Counted from the stretch's first letter, positions 1-8,970 are shown. The stretch is 17,208 nucleotides of DNA from Pinguiococcus pyrenoidosus (GCA_019677205.1 JAAMXY010001996.1:1-17208); one strand, 5' to 3'. A program made the numbers and translations. The notes: generated from the sequence alone by a model not told the origin.

Positions 1-432
1 AAACGGCGAACTTGGTCCCCCACCTGTGCGTGAGCACCGGTGTTCGTCAGATTTCAGTTTTTTTTTCCCTTCGGGTGTCATCTTTGCAGGTATTGCAAGC
101 TTTTTTGTTTTCTTTGGTTCTGGGTTTCTTCAGCAGGATGACTTCGAAGAGAAGCAAGCAAACAAGACAACTCGGCAGCGCCGTTTCTTGGCGGATGTGG
201 AAGAGGCGGGTTGTCACGGCTCGCGCCGTGCAATGATGAAAAGCACGTGACAATGCTGAGGCAAGGCATCTTCCACGCAACGGACAAGGACGAGACGAGA
301 GAAAGCGGGGAGAAAGGTGCGACGAACAAACAAGGATTCTGCTACTTGTGTCGAGACGGAAAGGGTAGCTTGCAGCGTGGTTCAACCGCGGCGCACCCCC
401 GCGCGTGCAGAACGGAACAGGAACTCTACGCA
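1..432. other. Left edge, largely unassigned
   Basis: This 432-base stretch lies downstream of the stop of the minus-strand gene that ends at 433. It contains T-rich tracts at about 57-70 and 100-115. Open frames exist on both strands, including a minus frame running through 47-442 that overlaps the end of the gene at 433, but none has a recognisable domain. Apart from the possible terminal exon described separately, I see nothing definable here. Confidence 0.5.
137..250 (+). CDS. Possible terminal exon of an upstream plus-strand gene (weak)
   Basis: Sequence before this looks intronic: a donor-like GTGCGTGAG starts at 26, and a T-rich tract leads to acceptor-like AGs at 88-89 and 135-136. 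The frame after the second acceptor is open to a TGA at 248-250 and reads as a charged tail beginning DDFEEKQANK and ending RAMMKST. A second frame is also open to about 236, so the true frame cannot be fixed without the upstream exons. I recognise no domain. It could equally be the 3' flank of the minus-strand gene at 433. Confidence 0.25.
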   Translation, partial: DDFEEKQANKTTRQRRFLADVEEAGCHGSRRAMMKST

Positions 433-2635
433 TCATCCGCACGATGCGCAGAAAACCACCTCATGTCTATCACAGATCAGGACCTCCTCGTTGTCGAAGA
501 AGCGGACGCAGACGGTGTCCGCCGAAGCCTTCCAATCCCGCACGATGCCGTAGCGAAAGCGCATGCACGGCGTCTTCTCGTGCCGGCATCGATAGTACAC
601 CTGGCGGCCGATGCAGCCAGACCCCTGCGGCGCCGGATCCCCGATGCGCATCATCGCCGCCCGGCGCCTGGCGATCCATCCCCTGGCCACGGCCTGCAGC
701 CTCCAGATGCGCTTGCGGAAGTTGTGGCTCTTGTGGTAGGCGTTGTGGATGATGCGCCGGGTGCGCAGGCTCTCGAGCGCCTCCCTCTCCCGCGCTTCCT
801 GCTGGTCGGCCAAGCTTCTATTGGTGCTCTTGCGCTGGCCCGGCGTGCCATGAAGCGCCGGCTTCGCCTTCTCGTCCGGCTCCCCCGCCGGCGTGGGCCA
901 CGTGAAGCCGCCGAGGATGTGGCTCCGGCGCACGCCCGACTCTACGGCCGGCTCGGGACCGAGGAAGAGCACGTCATACCGAGGCTCCTCGCCAGGAGTC
1001 GCGGAAACGACCTTGAGAACGATGCCTCTTTCGAAGCGCTTGCGGGACTTGTTGCGCGCGTCCACGAAGTCCCCGACGCTCAGCTCCTTGCGCTGCTTCT
1101 GGCCCGGCAGGCGAATGCGGAAGCGATCCGCGCCCATCTCGCGATCCCCATCTTCGTACGTGATGTCGTACAGCTTCTGTGTCTTATCCACTCGAATTCT
1201 GCTGACCCGTCCGACGTAGAAGATGGGCGACTCCTGGTAGCGACAGAGAACCTCGGTCCCGATGCTCAGCTCCCTGGGCGACACGTCGCGAAGGGGATCG
1301 CCGCAGTAGCCCGCGTTGGCCTTGCTCGCCAGGTCCCGCACGAAGCTATCGCGGAGCAGGAAGAACTGCCTGGAGGCCGTGGCCAGCTTCAGCTTCTGAA
1401 ACGCGAGCGCGAGGCAGCGCATGTCCCGGTCCCGCTTGCGCACGACGCGCAGCCGCGGCGCAAAGCCTTTGCTCCTCGGCCCCAGCGGCGTCTTGGGCGC
1501 AAAGTCCTTGGATGAGGCGTTCGAGAATCTGGTGAGCGACGACAGGGTGGAGATCGTGCTGTCGCGCTTGCGCAGCACGCGCTGTCGGATGACGCGCAGG
1601 CGGATCCTCAGGAAGGCGCTCCGGAAGAAGCGAAGGAGCACCGGCAGCGCTCCTCGCATCCGCGCCAGCCTGCGCCGCGCCAGCGCCTGCCGCACCAGGG
1701 CCTGCATGAGGATGGCCGCCTCGTTCCTCTCGGCTCTCTCCTGCCTCCGGCCTTCCCGCAGGGCGTTTCGAAGGCGCCGATGCGCCTTCATGCAGATGCG
1801 CTCGGTGGGCGCGCCCCTCTCCCGTGCCGTCTCCGCCGCCTCGAAGACCACCAGCTTCTTGCGCAGGTCCCTTGTCCTGGCCTCGGCGATCCTTCGCCGG
1901 CTCCTCTCCCGCTCCAGCTCGAGCTTGAGCTCGTGCACCATCTGCTTCAAGGCCAGGGCGCCCGCCACGCCCGCGTCCACCGCAGCAACCGGCGTCGACG
2001 CCGGCGTCGGCTCCGTGATGTCGCTGGCCACGTCCCCGCAGACGGGCTCCGCATGGCGCACCTCTCCGTCGTCCGACGCCACGAACTGCTGGCTGGCGGA
2101 GCGCAGCAGCTCCGCCGCGTGCTCGTCCACGCGCCGCTGGCGCCGGTGGCTGATGGCCCGATGCCTCGGCGTGGGCGCCGACAGCGGATGCGAGTCCTCC
2201 AACGGCCGATGCGCAGATAGGAAGGTCGGCGCCGCAGACGCCGGCGAAGTCACACTGTCCTGGCCGTCGTAGCTGGTGACGCGGCGGATGGGCCCGCTCT
2301 TGTCGGTGATGCGGCTCCAGAATGGGTGAATGTTGGTGTTCACTTCCGGCGGCGCTCCGGCCGTCTCCGCATCTCTGCTGAACGGTGGGCGAACTCGAGG
2401 TGAGCGACGCGCCAAAGGGGCGCTCCGAACGCTCTGGCGCCTGTCCAACGCACCTCGAAGAGCCGGAGGGGTACCTTCCGTTGTTCGAATTGCGCCTCTT
2501 CAGCACCGAGACGTCGCCGCTCACGCCCACGACCGTCACCACGTCCACCCCATCGCCCACCACGGTACTGTCCGAGCTCTTGCCGCTGCTTTTCAGCGCG
2601 GCCAAGGGCCACGACGGCCGCTGCGACGCGCTCAT
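433..2635 (-). CDS. Coiled-coil protein with two IQ-like motifs and three Tudor-like segments
   Basis: Two-exon model: 2635-2454 joined to 2377-433 gives 708 residues. The 76-nt intron has donor GTGCGT and acceptor TTCAG, and phase 2 matches on both sides. The start is the first in-frame ATG (MSASQRPSW). The protein has a basic, Ser-rich N-terminus. A coiled coil follows at about 201-248 (KQMVHELKLELERERSRRR). IQ-like motifs, which bind calmodulin or EF-hand light chains, lie at about 278-300 (ILMQALVRQALARRR) and 615-635 (RLQAVARGWIARRR). Small beta-barrel-like segments lie at about 428-482 (VGRVSRIR...YDITYEDGD), 490-540 (ELSVGDFVDAR) and 648-697 (YGIVRDW...VCVRFFDNEE). These resemble Tudor/Agenet folds, which usually bind methylated Lys or Arg. 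I know no named protein with this order. The reading frame is well supported. The function is inference, possibly calcium-linked scaffolding or chromatin binding. Confidence 0.75.
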
Positions 2636-3195
2636 GGACCGATCGGCGCCTTGCGGGCCTCCGCTTGCCGAAGCAGCTTGGCTGTCGCGCTCCCGCTCGC
2701 CGCAGCTCCACGCCGGAGGAGAGAAGCGCACGAGGGAAGCGACAAACTTTGGCGCGAAAGGCCGGGAAAGCGCGGGAAAAGGCGCCGTTCTTGAGGCGCG
2801 CGATCGATGGGGCTTGCAGACGCTGTGCTATGGCGCTTCGAAGACGCAAGTAGAAAGACCAGTCATCTCGCGCATTTTGGACCTGATTCCACTTTGAATC
2901 TATCATAAATGAAATATGCGTAATGAAAAAGAAATTTTTCAAATGCTCGCGCTTGATTTGGTGCACCAATCAATCCGTTGACCGGCTCCGCCGCCATAGG
3001 ATCGCTCCTCAACGCCAGGGAAGGTCCACGACGGACCCAATCGCGCCACGTCTCCATCCACAAGGATGAAGAGTAAAACTTCCGTTGACGCTCCCCTCCA
3101 ATCATGTCTCCGCCCGAAGCTCCTCGCTTAACCGCGTGAACAACAGCGTTGGCGGACCCGTCGCCGCAAGTTTGGCGCCATACACAGGATCGAAG
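2636..3195. promoter_or_regulatory. Divergent promoter region with E2F-like sites
   Basis: This 560-base gap separates two divergent starts (minus ATG at 2635, plus ATG at 3196). TTTGGCGCGAAA lies at 2748-2759. A GGGAAAGCGCGGGAAAAGG tract at 2764-2782 contains TTTCCCGC on the minus strand. TTTGGCGCCA lies at 3171-3180. These fit the E2F/DP consensus TTTSSCGC known from animals and plants. An AT-richer stretch at about 2890-2945 lies between the two clusters. No TATA box is evident. The assignment is by motif resemblance only. Confidence 0.45.
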
Positions 3196-3672
3196 ATGAC
3201 CTTCATGGACGCTGTGAAGGCGTCGTACACCCAATGCTCAGCAGCGACTTGCGATGCGGAGCAGGAGGCCCCGGAGTACAAGTGCGCCTGGTGCTGCTGG
3301 TACTTGAGCTGCTGGGGCCCCAACCTCGTCCTGGGCCTGCTGGAAACCTGCGGTATCGGCCTCTGCTGCTGCCAGCTGTGCCCCATGCTGGAGCTGGAGG
3401 ACGACCAGGAGGTCATCTACGCCCACGTGCAGTGCTACAAGCCCGGCGGCGAATGGCATCGGAAGGACTTCGCCGAGAAGCTCCTTGAGGAGTTCCTGGA
3501 CGAGGTTTCGCTGGGCTTCTACGCCTTGGCCATGGACATGAAGGAAGGCCGGCGCTTCCGAGGGCCCATCTTCCAGGAGATCGACCGCGAGGAGCACGAG
3601 CGGCGCCAGCAAAGCCAGAAGATGAAGAAGTACAGCGAGAAGCTGGAGAGGCAGCAGGAGAGCGACTTCTGA
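3196..3672 (+). CDS. Small Cys-cluster protein of unknown function
   Basis: Single-exon model of 158 residues, starting at the first in-frame ATG (MTFMDAVKAS) and ending at TGA. The N-terminal 63 residues hold eleven cysteines, in groups at 14/19, 30/33/34, 39, 52, 57/58/59 and 62. They surround a short hydrophobic run (NLVLGLLETCGIGLCCC). That pattern suits a palmitoylated or membrane-associated hairpin, or a metal-binding cluster. The middle is an acidic helical stretch (EKLLEEFLDEVSLGFYALAMDM). The C-terminal 35 residues are highly charged and helix-prone (EEHERRQQSQKMKKYSEKL). It loosely recalls Cys-rich PLAC8-type proteins, but I do not see that family's motif well enough to name it. The frame upstream of the ATG stays open to 3085, so an extra 5' exon is possible. 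Confidence 0.6.
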   Translation: MTFMDAVKASYTQCSAATCDAEQEAPEYKCAWCCWYLSCWGPNLVLGLLETCGIGLCCCQLCPMLELEDDQEVIYAHVQCYKPGGEWHRKDFAEKLLEEFLDEVSLGFYALAMDMKEGRRFRGPIFQEIDREEHERRQQSQKMKKYSEKLERQQESDF

Positions 3673-3722
3673 AGCACGACTCTTTCCGGTTTGAGCACTA
3701 CTCTTTCGGGTTTGAGCACTAC
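3671..3722 (+). repeat. 21-nt tandem repeat just after a stop codon
   Basis: A unit reading gagcactactctttcgggt plus tt occurs at 3693-3713. A diverged copy precedes it at 3671-3692 and a partial third copy follows at 3714-3722. The repeat begins at the stop codon of the small Cys-rich gene, so it would lie in the 3' UTR of that transcript. Confidence 0.8.
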
Positions 3723-3771
3723 AAGTCTTAGAGCTTTGTACATACGGTAAGATGGCACGAACGCGTAGCTT

Positions 3772-5740
3772 CTAATCGAAGGTGTGGCCTGGCCGAGTTC
3801 CGTAGATGGCCGCGCGAGAGCTGTAATACCAGTGCGTCAATCCCTGGAACAGGAGATCCTTCTGGCTGGACTTCCCAAAGGAGGGCACGATGAGCACCGT
3901 CGGCGTCCCCGTCTTATCCTCGACCGTCGGCGGACTGTGCAAGCGAAAGACGCCAGAGTTAGCCACCCGCTCTTCTTCGTCTGCTTCAGTTGCGCTATTT
4001 GGAGGGGCGCTTCCCATGGCCTTGGCGAGAAACGCTTACCTCTTCGTCGTCAGTGGAACAGTATCGTTTGGAGTGATCCCTGCAGCGGTGATCATGGGCA
4101 CCGGAAAGAGATGAGTTTTGGGCGCCGCTCGGTAAGGTGCGAAACAAGCAGCGCAGCGACTCACCCAAGGCACGCGTGAGAGTATATGCAAAGCTGAGCT
4201 GATCTCTGTCCGAGTAACACTGGATTTCATTGAACCAAGCACATCCGAAAAGCGCGTTGAAGTGTCTGCATCTCTCCGAGCCGAAGTAGGTGGCAATCAG
4301 CGCGCCGTCGATCATGATGTTCTTCCCCACCGCCTGCGAATACAGCACGGAACGGAGCAGCTCAGACCAGACCAGACCAGACCAGAGTAGAGCAGCTCAG
4401 ACCAGACCAGAGCAGAGCAGAGTAGAGTAGAGCAGAGCAGAGTAGAGCAGAGCAGAGCAGCACAATGCCGTTGCGTAACGAGCACACGGAAACGCGACGG
4501 AGCTGCACAGCCGCATCGTGAGCCTCACCTCCCCGTCTTCCTTCTGATACGCCTCGACTTGCTGAAAGGCCACGTCTAAATTATCCGTCACGGCGCGCTT
4601 GTGGGCCGCGGCCTCAATGCGCTTGATCTGACCGGCGACGTCGCCGCCCTCGCGCCCGGGCAGATTCATGAAGGCCGCGCACGCTCCAGTATTGTGAATC
4701 GTGAGCTTCGGAGTGACGACGCGTCGTGGTGAGGCGCCGGCATCTCACAGACCTTTGTTTCTGAACATCTTGCTTTGCGCTCTTCTGTCAACTTACGTCA
4801 AAATACTCCATGGGTGTGAGCGTCTCGGAGAGCATGAGCTTGGCGTCGATCCAGAGGATGCGCTCCGCCCAAGGAAAGAGGCGGTGGGAGATGATCTTGA
4901 AGATCTTGCCGTTGCGCCGCGGCGCCGCGAAGGGCAGCTCGGTCATGTTGATCGGCACGAGGATGTTGAGGCTGTCCGGCCAGGCATGCGGATGGAGCCC
5001 CGCGGCCTTTCGCTCAGCAATAGCGTCCTGCGAATTGCACGACGCATCTCCCATTAGACCCCTCCGTCTCTCTCTCTCTCTCTCTGTGTCTCTCACTCCC
5101 GCCATCTTTTCCTCTTGGCTTGGGCCACTGTGCACAGTATCCTTGCCCCCACAGACTGGGGCAATAGCACCAGCAGGAACAACAACAACAAGAAGACAAA
5201 GTAGACGTAGAAGAAGAAGAAGACAAAGTAGACGTAGAAGAACAAGAAGAGGCGCCTGCTTGCCTTGAAGTGCTGTGCATGTTCTCCGAAAACCTCCACC
5301 TCCACAGTGCTCTTGCGATTCATGACGAAGGACTCCAGCTCGTCCTTGGCCACGAAGCGGATGAAGCAGTCGCCGAAGTGCCTGCGGAGCGTCTGCGCCC
5401 GCGAGTGCTTGTACGCGAAGCGCCAGAGGTACTTCTTGCCGAAGGCAGCGCTCACCACCACCATCTTGCGGCACTCTCGCTCCTTCTTGCGCAGGCTGTC
5501 CACCAGCCGCGTGAGCGTGTCGTTGGCGGGGCCTCCGCAGAAGCCGCAGTGCTGGCCACTCCACAGCTCCGAGTACGTCACGGCCGAATAGCCGTCGCCG
5601 TGCAGCTGCTGCGACAGGCGCTTCTCTTCCGTCAGGCCGCATTGCCAGGCGGCGTCGTCGTGCTCCTGCGGTTGTGTGGGGCATTGGCCGCCCAGGCTGC
5701 CAGTGGGCAGCAAGGCCACAAGGAGCCACGAGAAGCGCAT
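3772..5740 (-). CDS. DUF616 (TOD1/MUCI70-type) glycosyltransferase-like protein
   Basis: Six-exon model: 5740-5264, 5027-4797, 4705-4529, 4333-4165, 4079-4040, 3934-3772; 418 residues. Phases agree at all five junctions. The start ATG opens a signal peptide or signal anchor (MRFSWLLVALLPTGSLGG). Family hallmarks appear in order: VVVSAAFGKKY at about 93-103, RRNGKIFKIISHRLFPW at 196-212, WIDAKL at 218-223, then WFNE at 328-331 and RDQLSFAY at 338-345. These match the DUF616 / MUCI70 / TOD1 family (PF04765), plant and protist Golgi proteins with a glycosyltransferase fold implicated in polysaccharide synthesis. The donor substrate cannot be read from sequence. Intron 1 appears to use a GC donor (AAG|GCAAGC). 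Introns 1 and 3 are long and repeat-filled. The 40-nt fifth exon and the C-terminal 54 residues are the least certain parts. Confidence 0.8.
4354..4461 (+). repeat. Pentanucleotide repeat tract in an intron
   Basis: About 108 bases of interspersed 5-mers (agacc, agagc, agagt), with a recurring gagcagctcagacc block. It fills much of the 195-nt third intron of the DUF616 gene (4528-4334). On the transcribed strand it is a pyrimidine-rich CTCTG/CTGGT tract. Confidence 0.9.
5069..5249 (+). repeat. CT microsatellite and GAA-rich repeat in an intron
   Basis: A (CT)n run lies at about 5069-5085. A purine-rich tract at about 5185-5249 contains two near-identical copies of agaagacaaagtagacgtag separated by agaagaag. 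Both sit inside the 236-nt first intron of the DUF616 gene (5263-5028). Read through in frame on the minus strand, the tract would give an implausible Phe/Tyr/Val/Leu run, which supports it being intronic. Confidence 0.85.
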
Positions 5741-5971
5741 ATTGGCGCCTGAAGACCCCTAAGTCCGGCGGCGTTGCAGAAGAACGGAATCCTTTCTTCG
5801 CTGAGTCGCGTGATCCCAGGGGTTTTCCGTTGGATTTCATCACTGTATTTACATAGAATTATATTGACGAGGAGACATCGATCTAGTGAGAATCGCAAGA
5901 TACCACGTGGCGTACATGCGGGTGCACAGCAGTTTCACTCGCGAGAGCCTCTGCCGTGCGCCGGCAACCTC
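5741..5971. promoter_or_regulatory. Short divergent promoter region
   Basis: This 231-base gap lies between the minus-strand DUF616 start at 5740 and the plus-strand ATG at 5972. TTGGCGCC occurs at 5742-5749, directly beside the DUF616 start codon. An upstream ATG at 5916, out of frame with the 5972 start, opens a 115-codon overlapping frame. If transcribed it could act as an uORF. Confidence 0.4.
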
Positions 5972-7084
5972 ATGGGGCGCGTGCCCAAAGTTGCACTTCC
6001 AGAGCAGTCTTTCTTCCAGCGCAAGTCGGGGGAGGTGCCGGCCAAACTTCGGGAGGGCCGAGAAGCGCGAGGCGGCGCTGCTGCCACTCCGGGACTCTGC
6101 AGAGGCCGCAGCGAAGCGCAGCGCCCAGGCACCCCAGCTGTCGCTGACGCCGGTGGTCGTGCCCATGCTCGTGCCCACGCTTCTGCTGGTGCTCATGGCG
6201 ATGGCGCCCTCCTCCGCACTCTTCAGGAGCTGTATGGGCGGAGGCTCAAGAGGATCCTGACGCACCGCTGCGCTCCGATGATCCTGCAACTTGCAAAGGA
6301 GCAGATGGAACGTCGCAGCCAGCGGCCTCTCCGATCTCGGAGGCAGCGGGGAACGGCGCAAGCGGTCCATGAACACGAGAAGAAAATTGTAGCGGAGAGA
6401 CACGAAATGGAGAAGCAGAAGCGAAGAGGCAGGCAAAGTGCGGTGCGCTTTGCTCCGGGTCCGCACGAGAACGACGCCAAGGCCACCAGATCATGTAGCG
6501 TCGACGCGGACGCCCGGGAGCAAGGCCTGCAGAACAAGGCGAAAGACGCTGCGAAAAAAAACAAGGAGGAGAAAACTCTGCGCTTGCTTGGCGCTCTGCT
6601 ATGGAGATCCATCCGTGAGAGAGAGGAGCAGTTCGAGGAAGTGCCGGATGTTCGGGAGGACGACTTGAGCAAATGCTTCAAACTACTATTTGCCACCACC
6701 GAGCAAGAGAAGGAAGTGGCTAAAGGAGAGCTGGAGCAATCCTTCGCCAGCAAGGAAGAGCTTCGAGACGTGATCAAGGCGTTTCAGTGGACTTTGGCGG
6801 CTTGCGAGTTTCTCCTCTTCGAATCAGACAGGGGCAGCAACAAGGCCAGCTTCGAGGGCGAGCAGATCTCCTTTCGTCCCCGAAGCTTCTACGGCTATCA
6901 GCTCTGGAGATCTAGGAGACCAACGGCGCGAGCAAAACGGCTCGTTCCCAGAAGTGCGGAAGAAGCGATCGTGCTGGAGCGCCTGCTGACGTCTAGGAAA
7001 GCGCTCGAGAAGCAACGTCGGTCTGCGGAGCAGGTGTCCACGAGATTCAGGAATCGGCTCCACCACAGAACTTGGCGACCTTGA
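5972..7084 (+). CDS. Charged, helix-rich protein of unknown function
   Basis: Single-exon model of 370 residues from the first in-frame ATG (MGRVPKVALP) to TGA. The frame is open upstream to about 5774 without another ATG. The first 80 residues are low-complexity, rich in Ala, Gly, Arg and His, and may be an artefact of GC-rich sequence. From about residue 90 (ELYGRRLKRILTHRC) the protein is dominated by Lys/Arg/Glu helices (HEHEKKIVAERHEMEKQKRR), consistent with coiled coil. A more globular stretch follows at about 230-310 (DDLSKCFKLLFATTEQ; ELRDVIKAFQWTLAACEF). The C-terminus is strongly basic. I recognise no family. A second frame over 5916-6260 encodes a hydrophobic run (VVVPMLVPTLLLVLMAMA), so the true N-terminus could differ. 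It is divergent from the DUF616 gene and convergent with the methyltransferase gene. Confidence 0.5.
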   Translation: MGRVPKVALPEQSFFQRKSGEVPAKLREGREARGGAAATPGLCRGRSEAQRPGTPAVADAGGRAHARAHASAGAHGDGALLRTLQELYGRRLKRILTHRCAPMILQLAKEQMERRSQRPLRSRRQRGTAQAVHEHEKKIVAERHEMEKQKRRGRQSAVRFAPGPHENDAKATRSCSVDADAREQGLQNKAKDAAKKNKEEKTLRLLGALLWRSIREREEQFEEVPDVREDDLSKCFKLLFATTEQEKEVAKGELEQSFASKEELRDVIKAFQWTLAACEFLLFESDRGSNKASFEGEQISFRPRSFYGYQLWRSRRPTARAKRLVPRSAEEAIVLERLLTSRKALEKQRRSAEQVSTRFRNRLHHRTWRP

Positions 7085-7227
7085 CTACAATACAAGCGTT
7101 TTCCGTTCTGCACCTTGGAGGGCGGATTTGGATGCCCGATCGGCTGCGTCAATTCATGTGCCTCCCGTCCTCTGCGCCTAGGCTATCCAGAAGCCAACTG
7201 TCTGCAAGAGAGTTGCTCCGACAGGCT

Positions 7228-8346
7228 TCAGATGTCCACGCGGGAGCGTCTGCTGCTCGGGAGCTTCTTGAGCGCCTGTCCCACGCTGCTGGGGTTTTGA
7301 GCTTGCTCCAGAGCTCGATCGAGACACTCAAGCAGATGCTCCACCGCGCATTCCCGCCAGGACCTTCGTGTCGCCGGCCGCGTCTTCTGGCAGTCGGCTT
7401 CTGCTTGCAGTCTGTGAGTCGAACTCGTCATCGACAAGCGGCCACGTGGCGCGGGAGCGGAGGTGCGCAGTACGCTCTCACCTCAGGATGTCCTCCGCGG
7501 ACAGGGTATTCACGAAGTCGGTCGGCACGAAGTCCGGCGGCGGTTGCTTGGTGCAGAGGACAAAGGTGTGCGCCACCGATCTGTCACTCGCCGCCGTGGC
7601 GCTCCACCTGCGAGCACAACAAGCATGTCACATGACTCCGCTGTGCGAGCTCGCCGCTGTCCTCGGCTCTAGCCGCCAACCGTACCTTGGGTTCCGAAGC
7701 TGGCACCACTGCACGTACCAGTCCGCCGGCGGTGCCTCAGGCCGCTGCTCCTCGGGGCTTGGGCCGTCCATCTCATCCAGCTCATCCATCGCCGCCAAGA
7801 CTGGGCTGAAGTACCGCAGGATCTCCGCGCCAGAGTGGAGAGACATGCTCACGTAGCGGCCCCCCGGGGCGAGCACGCGATGAATCTCTTTGACCATCTG
7901 AGCGCATTCCGGTAGGACGTGAGACATGCGAAGGAGGAGAAACGTGGATGCGTGCCGAGAGCTACCTTGCCGACGCAACGAGCACTGCTGTCGTAGCAGA
8001 GAAGCGTATCGATGAGGCTCTTGTCCAGCACCACGTCGAAGGCGCCATCCGGAAAGCTCATTTTCAACACGTCCATGACTCGCCAGTCCATGTGCGGACA
8101 CCTGCGCCTCATCTGCCTGATCACCACCTCGGAGTTGTCGATGCTGACGCATTTGCGGAAGCCGTCGTCGTACAGATCCGCGCTGAAGTTGGCATTCCCG
8201 CAGCCCACAACCAGAATCCGCGAGTCCCTGCGCAGGATCCGGCGCAAATTGGCCCGCACCGAGCTGTAGTCCCACAACCAATCGAACGCGTCGTCCTCAT
8301 CGGCGTAGCGCTCGTCCCAGTATGCTCTCTTGCCGTAGTCCGGCAT
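7228..8346 (-). CDS. EEF1AKMT4/METTL13-like class I methyltransferase
   Basis: Four-exon model: 8346-7966, 7897-7686, 7607-7482, 7411-7228; 300 residues. Introns of 68, 78 and 70 nt keep phase 0, 2 and 2. The start is an ATG followed by PDYGKRAYWDERYADEDDAF, the typical opening of this family. SAM-binding motif I is ILVVGCGNANFS at about 44-55, the acidic loop is SIDNSEVVIRQM at 68-79, and VVLDKSLIDTLLC at 105-117 matches the VLDKGTLDALL-type post-motif. VKEIHRVLAPGGRYVSMS follows at the start of exon 2. Relatives methylate eEF1A lysines or its N-terminus in the cytosol, so eEF1A is the inferred substrate. Exon 3 supplies a normal family ending (HTFVLCTKQPPP). Exon 4 is less certain: without that last splice the frame stops at TGA 7480-7478, giving 240 residues. 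Confidence 0.85.
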
Positions 8347-8970
8347 CGTCGCGTCGTTCTACCCTTCCTTTCCCCCCCCCGAAGCAGATGGCCATCCGAA
8401 GAATTCGGCCTCTCCAGAGCGCGTCTGCGACTGGAAGCTGGAGCTGCCGACGCGCCTGCCTCTGAGGCTCGTGCAGAAAGCGCCGGAAAGCGCGGAAATG
8501 GCGCGAGAACCTTGAGAAGAAGAGCTGCGCTTTTGGCGCCAAAAAGACGACTCAAACGGTATTCTCGACCGCTTTTCGTGCTTCGGTCGTTTCGAAAGTG
8601 GAACTCCTGAATTCCGCCTCCGGATTGGGGGAGCGCGGAAAGAAATGTTTTAAACCCTGTAGTGAAATTTCGCGTCGCACTACTCCGCTGTGCTAGGCAC
8701 AAAAGTCGCACGTACTTCCCAACTTCAGCCTCATCCTGCAACATAAACGGAGCTATTGGATGGCTCCGCATCGCAGCGGATCCGATCTTCCCCTACCGTC
8801 TGCGTCGCTTGGCGCCTTCGCCGCGCTTTTGCGTCGCACGTTTCGTCGCGAACGCCGCACCTCAGAGCGCTGGCGCACAGGTGAACGCCTTGTCGGCCCT
8901 GTGCGAGGGCCCAGCGCGACCTGCGACGGCTTTGGAACTGAGGGCGCCGTTAAGTTGAGCTTCCGTAGCC
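8347..8970. promoter_or_regulatory. Divergent promoter region with palindromic E2F-like site
   Basis: This 624-base gap separates the methyltransferase start (minus, 8346) from the GH81 start (plus, 8971). It holds a perfect 14-nt palindrome TTTTGGCGCCAAAA at 8531-8544, a GGAAAGCGCGGAAATGGCGCG cluster around 8485-8504, and TTGGCGCC at 8809-8816. A C-run lies at 8372-8380, close to the methyltransferase ATG. Open frames through this gap show no recognisable domain, and I treat it as noncoding. Confidence 0.5.

Noticed and set aside
211-1515. A 434-codon plus-strand frame antisense to the IQ/Tudor gene
   Set aside because: The minus strand shows IQ motifs and Tudor-like segments with sensible composition. 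The plus frame is Arg/Ala/Leu-rich with no motif and no ATG near its start.
2454-2731. Longer N-terminus for the IQ/Tudor protein starting at 2731
   Set aside because: The codon there is GTG. The first ATG in frame is at 2635, which is the better start in a eukaryote.
4354-4461. Pentamer repeat considered as a CRISPR-like or satellite array
   Set aside because: The units are 5 nt and irregular with no spacers. It is a microsatellite within an intron.
5093-5263. Phe/Tyr/Val/Leu run continuing the first DUF616 exon as a membrane segment
   Set aside because: It is encoded by GAA-type repeats, does not occur at this point in the family, and is bypassed by a phase-consistent intron that restores family motifs.
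8121-8771. Minus-strand frame extending through the methyltransferase 5' region
   Set aside because: It overlaps the methyltransferase exon out of frame and runs through the promoter gap. It has no recognisable domain.
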